Below, piece by piece: positions 58,479-64,000 of a DNA stretch of 64,000 nt. The DNA is from JBDTNL01 sp039933785 (lineage in GTDB: Bacteria; Acidobacteriota; Thermoanaerobaculia; Multivoradales; JAGPDF01), in the NCBI GenBank assembly GCA_039933785.1, contig JBDTNL010000005.1:1-64000 (forward strand). Reading direction: 5' to 3'. How positions within the stretch are numbered: position 1 is the stretch's first letter; every line of letters starts with the position of its first letter. A model generated the notes under the pieces. It did no database searches, had not been told where the DNA came from, and worked only from the letters and a program-made list of their open reading frames with translations. A program made the translations under genes and the position numbers.

Positions 58479-61400
58479 TTGAAGCTGCGCTGTGTGCGGT
58501 GCGGCGCCGACTTCAAGGTGCCTGACGCCACGGAGGGGGTCGTCGCCTGCCCGATCTGCGGCGCGCGGTATCGCCGTGGGCCGTCGAGCGGAGCGACCAG
58601 CCAAACGGTGATTCCCAAGGTGCAGGTGACGGAGCCGACCCCGCCGACCCCGCCGATGAGGGCGATCCCCCCGATAACGCCGGTCTCGGTAGTAACGGAT
58701 CCTCCGAGCGCATCATCGTCACCGCTCGACACCGAGGCTCCGACGCCGCGCCCGGCGACTGCGCGGACTCCTTCCGCGGCGGTTTCGCCGCCGCGCCAGG
58801 TCTCGGCGCCAGCCTCCGCGGGTCAGGACACTCCGACCCGGGAGCTCGCGGCTCAGGGAGACGCCCATCTGCCGATCTTCTTCGCCGGCGATCTAGTGGC
58901 GGGGCGCTACAAGATCAAGAGCTTCCTGGCTCGGGGTGGCATGGGCGAGGTGTACGAGGCCGAGGATCTGGAGCTCAACAGCGAGGTCGCGCTGAAGACC
59001 GTCGATCCCCGCGTCGCCGAGGACGAGCGCGCGATCGAGCGCTTCAAACGTGAAATTCAGCTGGCACGGCGGGTGACCCATCCCAACGCGTGCCGCATCT
59101 TCGACGTCGGGTTCCACCCCTTGCCGCACGGCTCGGCCATCGTCTTCCTGACCATGGAGCTGCTGCGCGGTGAGACCCTGGCAGCGCGCCTGCGCCGCGA
59201 GGGCCCAATGCCGCCGGCGACGGCGCTCCCGGTGTTACGTCAGGTGGCCGCCGGTCTCGGCGCGGCGCACAAGGCGGGCATCATTCACCGCGACTTCAAG
59301 AGCGAGAACGTCTTCCTCGTCCCGGACCCCGGCGAGGAAGCCGGACTGCGGGCGGTGGTCGCGGACTTCGGCATCGCCCGCGGCGCGGTCGAGGACGCGG
59401 CCAACGCCAAGCTGACCATGGCCGGCGGCGTCATCGGCACGCCGGCCTACATGTCGCCCGAGCAGCTCTCGGGCGACACCATGACGTCGGCGTCCGACAT
59501 CTACGCGCTCGGGCTGGTGATGTACGAGGTGGTGACCGGACGGCTGCCCTTCCAGGGCGACACCGCGATCGCGACGGCGGTCAAGCGGCTGACCGAGCCG
59601 CCCCCTTCACCACGCACCTACGTGCCCGATCTCGATCGGCGCTGGGAAGCCGTGATCCTGCACTGCCTTGAGCGCCGCCCCGAGGACCGCTATTCGACCG
59701 CACTCGAGGCGATCGCGGCCCTCGAGCCGGACAGCGTCGTGCGGAGCGCGAGTTTCAGGGTGCAGCCGTCGGCGCCAGCCGCCGGCGGCTTGCGCGGGCT
59801 CCTGCGCCAGCGCTGGACCCTCGCCGTTCTCGCGCTGTTGTTGCTCGCCGCCGCGGGCAGCGCCGTTTTGCGGGTGCGCGCGAATCGTCAGGCTCAGATG
59901 GGCTCGGTCGGCGCTCCGCGCCGGGCGGTTGCCGTGCTCGGATTCAAGAACAGCTCCGCGCGCCCCGAATCGGCGTGGATCTCGACTGCGCTCGCCGAGA
60001 TGCTCAACACCGAGCTCGGCCAGGGTGACGGTCTGCGGCTGGTGCCCGGCGAGAGCGTGGCGCGAGTGAAGATCGACCTCGCCCTCGGCGACGTCGATAG
60101 CCTCTCGCCGGCCACACTCGGCAAGCTGCGCACATTGCTCGGCGCGGACTACGTGCTCGCCGGTTCGTATACCGCGCTTCCCGGCGGTGCCTTGCGGCTC
60201 GATTTGCGCCTGCAAGATGCGCTGGCCGGCGAAACACTGAAGCCGGTGACCGCTTCGGGTACCGAGGCCGGGCTCTTCGACCTGGCGCAAAAGAGTGGCG
60301 AGCAGCTCCGCGAGCGCCTAGGCGTCGAGTCCGGCAGCCAGGGCAGCGGCTGGTGGTCGGCGGAACGCTGGAATCCCGAGGCGACGCGGCTCTATTCCGA
60401 AGGCCTCACCAAGCTGCGCGGATTCGAGCCCCAGGCGGCCCGCCAGCTGCTCGAGCAGGCGGTGGCGGCGGATCCGCAGAGTCCGCTGGCGCATTCGGCG
60501 CTCGCCGCGGCGTGGTCGGCGCTGGGGTTCGGCGAGAAGGCGGCGCAGGAAGGGAAGAAGGCGCTCGATCTTTCGGCGGACCTGCCGCGCGAGCAAAAGC
60601 TCGAGGTCGAGGGCCGCTACGCCGAGGTCACCCATGATTCGCCGCGCGCCGCCGAGGTGTACGGTGCGCTGTTCGGCTTCTACCCCGACAATCTCGACTA
60701 CGGGCTGCGCCTGGCGTCGAACCTGACGGCCGCCGGTCACGCCGACCGGGCGCTCTCGACGGTCGAAGCCTTGCGCCAGCTGCCGGCGCCGCTGCGTGAC
60801 GATCCGCGGATCGATCTTGAAGCCGCGAGCGCCGCGGGTGCGCGCTCCGACTTCAAATTGCAGCAGCAGACGGCTGCCCGTGCCGCGGGCACGGCCGCGA
60901 CTCAGGGCGCCAGACTGCTGGTGGCCCAAGCTCGGGTGATCGAGGGTTGGGCCTGGCGCAATCTGGGAGATCCTGGTCGTTCGATCGCGGCTTGCCAGGA
61001 AGCCGAGAAGCTCTATCGCGAGGTCGGCAACCGCGCCGGACAGGCGGCGGCGCTGACCGCGTGGGCGGGCGCGCTCTACGACCAGGGCGAGCTGCCGGGG
61101 GCGAAGGCCGGCTACGAGCAGGCGCTCGCCACCTATCGCGAAATCGGTGACCAGAACGGTGTCGCGCGGGCGCTCAACAACATCGCGGTGGTGCTCAAGA
61201 ACCAGGGCGACCTGACGAGCGCCAAGGCGATGTACGAGCAGACCCTGGCCATCTGCCGCGAGACCGGCGACAAGATGGGCATCGCCTCGACGCTCAACAA
61301 CGAGGCCGCGGTCCTCTCGCAGGAAGGCAACCTGCAGGCCGCGCGCGATCTCTTCGAACAGGCACTGACCCTACGCCGCGAGCTCGGCGACCAGAGCGGC

Positions 61401-62279
61401 ATCGCCTACGCGTTGAGCAATATCGGTGGAGTGCTAAGGCTGCAAGGCGACCTCGCGGGGGCGCGCGCCAAGCACGAGGAAGCGCTCAACATCCGCAACT
61501 CGATCAACCAGCGCATTGGCTCGGTGGCTTCGCTCAACAACCTCGGTCGGGTGCTGCTCGACACGGGGAACCTCATCGGCGCAAAGAAGGAGTTCGACGA
61601 GGCGCTGAACGCCTGCGGCGAGATCCAGAACAAGAGCTGCTCCGCGAATGCGCTCTCCGGCCTCGCCGAGGTCGCGCTGCTCGTCAACGAACCCGAATCG
61701 GCGGTTCGCCAAGCGCAGGAAGCACTCTCCATTCGTGAGCAGATCGGCGAGCGCTCGAGCGCCGCGGAGAGCCGGCTGCTGCTGGCGTGGATCGCCAACG
61801 ATAGCGGCGATTTTTCGACCGCGAGCAAGACGTTGACCGCCGTAGTGGAGGATCTTGCGGCGGTACAGGCCACCGACCAGCAGGCGATCGCTGCAGCGCT
61901 GCTGGCGCGCGCCCGGCTTGGCGCCGGCGATAAGTCGGGGGCCCAACGGGCCGCCAGCCAAGCGGCGACGCTCGCCAAGGGCAGCCAGAACCGGCTGGCG
62001 CGACTGGCCGCCACGATCGCGGCGGCGCGGGTCGGCGCCTTGGTCTCGGCCGCCAACCGGGCATCGGCAATCGAGACCTTGCGGCAGGCACGCCGCGAAG
62101 CCGAGGCTTCGGGACTGATTCTGCAGCAGTACGAGGCGCGCCTGGCGATCGGCGAAATCGAGATGGCTGCTGCCGATCGGATGAACGGGCGCACCGAGTT
62201 GATTTCGCTCGCCGCCGACGCCGCCCGTCAGGGCTACCCCGCCATGGCACGCCGCGCCGCCAATGCGGCGAAAGGCTGA
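58479..62279 (+). CDS. membrane Ser/Thr protein kinase with N-terminal zinc ribbon and TPR ectodomain
   Basis: 1266 residues. N-terminal zinc ribbon 'CVRC' (5-8) and 'CPIC' (24-27); Pro/Thr-rich linker to residue 130; PknB-type kinase domain (about 143-410) with glycine loop 'ARGGMGEVY' (151-159), Lys173, 'HRDFKSEN' (270-277), 'DFG' (296-298) and 'GTPAYMSPEQ'. One transmembrane helix follows (about 446-466). Outside the membrane there is a TolB/FlgO-like domain ('VAVLGFKNSSARPESAWIST') and about 12 TPR-type repeats. The start is TTG with GGAGG six bases upstream. Pro/Thr linker residues are plausible autophosphorylation sites. Target unknown. Confidence 0.92.
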   Translation: MKLRCVRCGADFKVPDATEGVVACPICGARYRRGPSSGATSQTVIPKVQVTEPTPPTPPMRAIPPITPVSVVTDPPSASSSPLDTEAPTPRPATARTPSAAVSPPRQVSAPASAGQDTPTRELAAQGDAHLPIFFAGDLVAGRYKIKSFLARGGMGEVYEAEDLELNSEVALKTVDPRVAEDERAIERFKREIQLARRVTHPNACRIFDVGFHPLPHGSAIVFLTMELLRGETLAARLRREGPMPPATALPVLRQVAAGLGAAHKAGIIHRDFKSENVFLVPDPGEEAGLRAVVADFGIARGAVEDAANAKLTMAGGVIGTPAYMSPEQLSGDTMTSASDIYALGLVMYEVVTGRLPFQGDTAIATAVKRLTEPPPSPRTYVPDLDRRWEAVILHCLERRPEDRYSTALEAIAALEPDSVVRSASFRVQPSAPAAGGLRGLLRQRWTLAVLALLLLAAAGSAVLRVRANRQAQMGSVGAPRRAVAVLGFKNSSARPESAWISTALAEMLNTELGQGDGLRLVPGESVARVKIDLALGDVDSLSPATLGKLRTLLGADYVLAGSYTALPGGALRLDLRLQDALAGETLKPVTASGTEAGLFDLAQKSGEQLRERLGVESGSQGSGWWSAERWNPEATRLYSEGLTKLRGFEPQAARQLLEQAVAADPQSPLAHSALAAAWSALGFGEKAAQEGKKALDLSADLPREQKLEVEGRYAEVTHDSPRAAEVYGALFGFYPDNLDYGLRLASNLTAAGHADRALSTVEALRQLPAPLRDDPRIDLEAASAAGARSDFKLQQQTAARAAGTAATQGARLLVAQARVIEGWAWRNLGDPGRSIAACQEAEKLYREVGNRAGQAAALTAWAGALYDQGELPGAKAGYEQALATYREIGDQNGVARALNNIAVVLKNQGDLTSAKAMYEQTLAICRETGDKMGIASTLNNEAAVLSQEGNLQAARDLFEQALTLRRELGDQSGIAYALSNIGGVLRLQGDLAGARAKHEEALNIRNSINQRIGSVASLNNLGRVLLDTGNLIGAKKEFDEALNACGEIQNKSCSANALSGLAEVALLVNEPESAVRQAQEALSIREQIGERSSAAESRLLLAWIANDSGDFSTASKTLTAVVEDLAAVQATDQQAIAAALLARARLGAGDKSGAQRAASQAATLAKGSQNRLARLAATIAAARVGALVSAANRASAIETLRQARREAEASGLILQQYEARLAIGEIEMAAADRMNGRTELISLAADAARQGYPAMARRAANAAKG

Positions 62280-62292
62280 CGGTCGGCCGGCC

Positions 62293-62976
62293 ATGCGACT
62301 CATCCTCTTCGACATCGACGGTACGCTGCTCGACTGCGGCCGGCAGGTTCGGCCGCTACTGGCGTCGGCACTGGCGGATGTCTATGGCACTTGCGGCGAC
62401 ATCGACGCCTACGACTTCGCGGGCAAGACCGATCCGCGCATCGTGCTCGACCTGATGGGCGGCGCGGGCCTCGAGCGGCTGCATATCTTGGGTGAGCTGC
62501 CGCGGCTACGAGAGCTCTACCTCCGGCGCCTGGAGGAGGGTCTGCTGGCCGGGCGCATGCGCTTACTGCCCGGCGTGCGCGAGCTCCTCGAACGACTGAG
62601 TGCGAGGAAAGGCCTCACCCTGGCGCTACTCACCGGCAACTGGGAGGCCGGGGCACGCATCAAGCTCGGCCGCTTCGGGCTCAACGCGTACTTCCCGTTT
62701 GGCGCTTTCGGCGACGATGGTGAGAATCGTTCGGACCTGCCGCCGGCCGCCCAGCGACGAGCGCGGGAACACGCCGGCGAGCACTTCGCCGCCGACGACA
62801 TGCTGATCATCGGCGACAGCCTGCTCGACGTCGAATGCGCGCGCCACAACGGCGTGCGGTCCCTGGCCGTCGCCACCGGTCGAACCGCGGCCAGCGATCT
62901 CGAAGCGGCAGGCGCCGACTGGGTGATCGCCAACTTGCTCGACGCGCACCGTTGCGCGGCGATCTTCGCTCACTGA
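62293..62976 (+). CDS. HAD superfamily phosphatase (Gph-like)
   Basis: 227 residues. Motif I 'LILFDIDGTLLDCG' (Asp7 and Asp9), motif II 'ALLTGNWEAGARIKLGRFGL' and motif IV 'IIGDSLLDVECARHNGV', with an alpha-helical cap between. Layout resembles phosphoglycolate phosphatase. The ATG at 62293 is 13 bp after the kinase stop. Confidence 0.85.
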   Translation: MRLILFDIDGTLLDCGRQVRPLLASALADVYGTCGDIDAYDFAGKTDPRIVLDLMGGAGLERLHILGELPRLRELYLRRLEEGLLAGRMRLLPGVRELLERLSARKGLTLALLTGNWEAGARIKLGRFGLNAYFPFGAFGDDGENRSDLPPAAQRRAREHAGEHFAADDMLIIGDSLLDVECARHNGVRSLAVATGRTAASDLEAAGADWVIANLLDAHRCAAIFAH

Positions 62977-62997
62977 TCCGTTTCGGCGAGGAGCCTG

Positions 62998-63270
62998 ATG
63001 AACCGCCTGCTGCAGATTCCCGAAAGCATTCGGACCCAACTCGCAGAATCGCTGCTCGACGAAAACGATATCGGCGAGTTCCTCCGTCACGCCAAACCCG
63101 AGGTCGATCCGGCCCGCCCGGGCTTCGCCAAGTGCGCCGGCGTTTTGCCGGTGCGCCGCGCGCTCGACCCCGAGACCTCGCAGCTGCGCCGAGTGGAACT
63201 CCTGCTGCGCGACGCGGGAGACACCTGGGAAGTGGTGGCACTCTCGGGGCTCGACCCCGAATCCGTTTGA
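62998..63270 (+). CDS. small conserved-looking protein of unknown function
   Basis: 90 residues, soluble, ribosome binding site GAGGAG seven bases before the ATG. N-terminal helical part 'IPESIRTQLAESLLDENDIGEFL', then a short beta-rich part 'RRVELLLRDAGDTWEVVALSGL'. No family recognised. It lies 21 bp after the HAD gene. Confidence 0.6.
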   Translation: MNRLLQIPESIRTQLAESLLDENDIGEFLRHAKPEVDPARPGFAKCAGVLPVRRALDPETSQLRRVELLLRDAGDTWEVVALSGLDPESV

Positions 63271-63298
63271 GTAGTGGACCGAGCTTGATTCAGTAGTT

Positions 63299-64000
63299 TC
63301 AAGGCACGAGGTGCCGGCGATACCAACTCACGGTCGCGTTCATCGCCTGAATCAATTGCGGAGTAGACCCTTGAAACGGGTGCTTGCCGCCGAGCCCGTG
63401 ATCGCCGCCACGGACTTCGTGCCGTTCCGCGGGCGGTGAAGCCGCCTGGTGCAGCCGGCGACCCTCCTCGCACGGGACCGTTTCGTCCGCATCCCCGTGC
63501 ACCACCAACCAGGGAGTCGAGCGCCGGGCCGCCGCGCGCGTCAGGTCGAGAGCCTCCTCGTTGGCCTCGACGTCGTGGAGCAGGCCGATGCCGAGGGGCA
63601 GCTCCTGTCCGGTGCGCAGATTGAGGAACGGCAGGACGCCGGTTCGCCGCCAGTACGCCTTCATGGCCGGCGAGGCACGGTCGAACCCGCTTACCGCGGC
63701 CCAGGTCACCAGTGCCTTGAGTCGCGCTGACCAAGCGGGATCGGCGGCGGCCAGGAGCGCGATCCCGCCGCCCCGGCTATGCCCGAAGAGTCCGATGCGC
63801 TGGCGATCGACCCGGCCCGGCGCCAGGCGGTCCCCTGCGGCGTCGAGGATCTCCAGGGTCTCGTCGACTTCGCGCGAGAAGGTGTTGTTGCGAAACGCTT
63901 CGAGATCGGTGACCAGCTCGTCGCCGGGTTGCATGCCGGAGCCGGTGAAGTTGAAACGAATGACGACGAAGCCGCGGGCCGCCAGCAGCTCGGCGAGCGC
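63299..64000 (-). CDS. alpha/beta hydrolase, N-terminus beyond the window
   Basis: About 233 codons are visible; the frame stays open to the right edge, so the start lies outside. The visible part begins in strand/helix 'ALAELLAARGFVVIRFNFTG', has the nucleophile elbow 'LFGHSRGGGIALLA' (G-x-S-x-G-G) and a late acid/His region 'VVHGDADETVPCEEGRRLHQ' and 'GDHGLGG'. This is the dienelactone hydrolase/peptidase S9-like group. Substrate unknown. Confidence 0.8.
   Translation of the reverse strand, partial: ALAELLAARGFVVIRFNFTGSGMQPGDELVTDLEAFRNNTFSREVDETLEILDAAGDRLAPGRVDRQRIGLFGHSRGGGIALLAAADPAWSARLKALVTWAAVSGFDRASPAMKAYWRRTGVLPFLNLRTGQELPLGIGLLHDVEANEEALDLTRAAARRSTPWLVVHGDADETVPCEEGRRLHQAASPPAERHEVRGGDHGLGGKHPFQGSTPQLIQAMNATVSWYRRHLVP

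Noticed and set aside
57096..58604. 502-codon minus-strand frame opposite the GT-C-like gene
   Set aside because: Very Arg/Gln-rich low-complexity product; the plus-strand frame has proper membrane helices and coupled starts.

Overview
The window is a gene-dense, high-G+C bacterial chromosome segment. It looks like Acidobacteriota, possibly the Thermoanaerobaculia/Vicinamibacteria side. The evidence is three long MacB/FtsX permeases of the 'ADOP' type without ATPase partners (two with a PadR regulator immediately upstream), lipoprotein sulfatase-like proteins, a secreted PIG-L deacetylase, and a membrane Ser/Thr kinase with a TPR ectodomain. All family calls come from reading the translations; no database search was run. 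No phage, insertion sequence, rRNA or CRISPR array is visible.

Layout. 1-4.1 kb: the end of a class III aminotransferase and a glutamylputrescine-oxidase-like flavoenzyme (polyamine breakdown), then small genes including a YfcE phosphoesterase and a CdiI-like orphan immunity protein. 4.1-8.3 kb (minus): 2-oxoglutarate dehydrogenase E1, starting inside a GT-C-like membrane protein gene. 8.3-17.7 kb: secreted PIG-L deacetylase, a tandem pair of sulfatase-like lipoproteins, and a complete iron-type ABC importer. The first sulfatase is followed by a relic of the importer's lipoprotein gene, which marks the duplication unit. 17.8-21.3 kb: MFS exporter, cysteine-synthase-like enzyme, ABM monooxygenase and a GlxA/AraC regulator. 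21.4-23.2 kb: Fic enzyme, a VapB-like antitoxin with a truncated VapC, and an initiator tRNA-Met gene with promoter and terminator. 23.2-29.4 kb: ADOP permease, enolase, FtsB-like protein, DUF3465 lipoprotein, MarC and MoaE/MoaD. 29.5-36 kb: acyl-CoA carboxylase beta subunit, a third sulfatase-like protein, and an ADOP permease with PadR. 36.1-42.2 kb: soluble transhydrogenase, alpha/beta hydrolase, LEA-like protein, YceH, P-protein (phenylalanine synthesis), a secreted protein and 6-phosphogluconate dehydrogenase. 42.4-45.4 kb: PadR and ADOP again.

45.4-49.1 kb holds the clearest functional module: a TPP riboswitch, a TonB-dependent receptor, a PnuC/PnuT-type transporter and a NadR-like P-loop kinase. 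Together they read as a thiamine (or related vitamin) capture, import and phosphorylation operon. 49.1-53.2 kb: aquaporin-like channel, type II NADH dehydrogenase, GNAT, a HIT-like/zinc-ribbon protein and a phosphonatase-like HAD. 53.3-62.3 kb: a tightly coupled operon with a split AtuA (DUF1446) protein, a membrane protein between its halves, an enoyl-CoA hydratase and two membrane proteins, followed by the zinc-ribbon/kinase/TPR protein. 62.3-64 kb: HAD phosphatase, a small protein and a truncated alpha/beta hydrolase.

Regulation visible in the sequence includes PadR operators over promoters, a hairpin that would hide a ribosome binding site (20.24 kb), and a recurrent -10-like hexamer about 6-7 nt before start codons that lack a Shine-Dalgarno, which suggests leaderless mRNAs. 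Protein genes cover almost everything; no gene-free stretch exceeds 300 bases.
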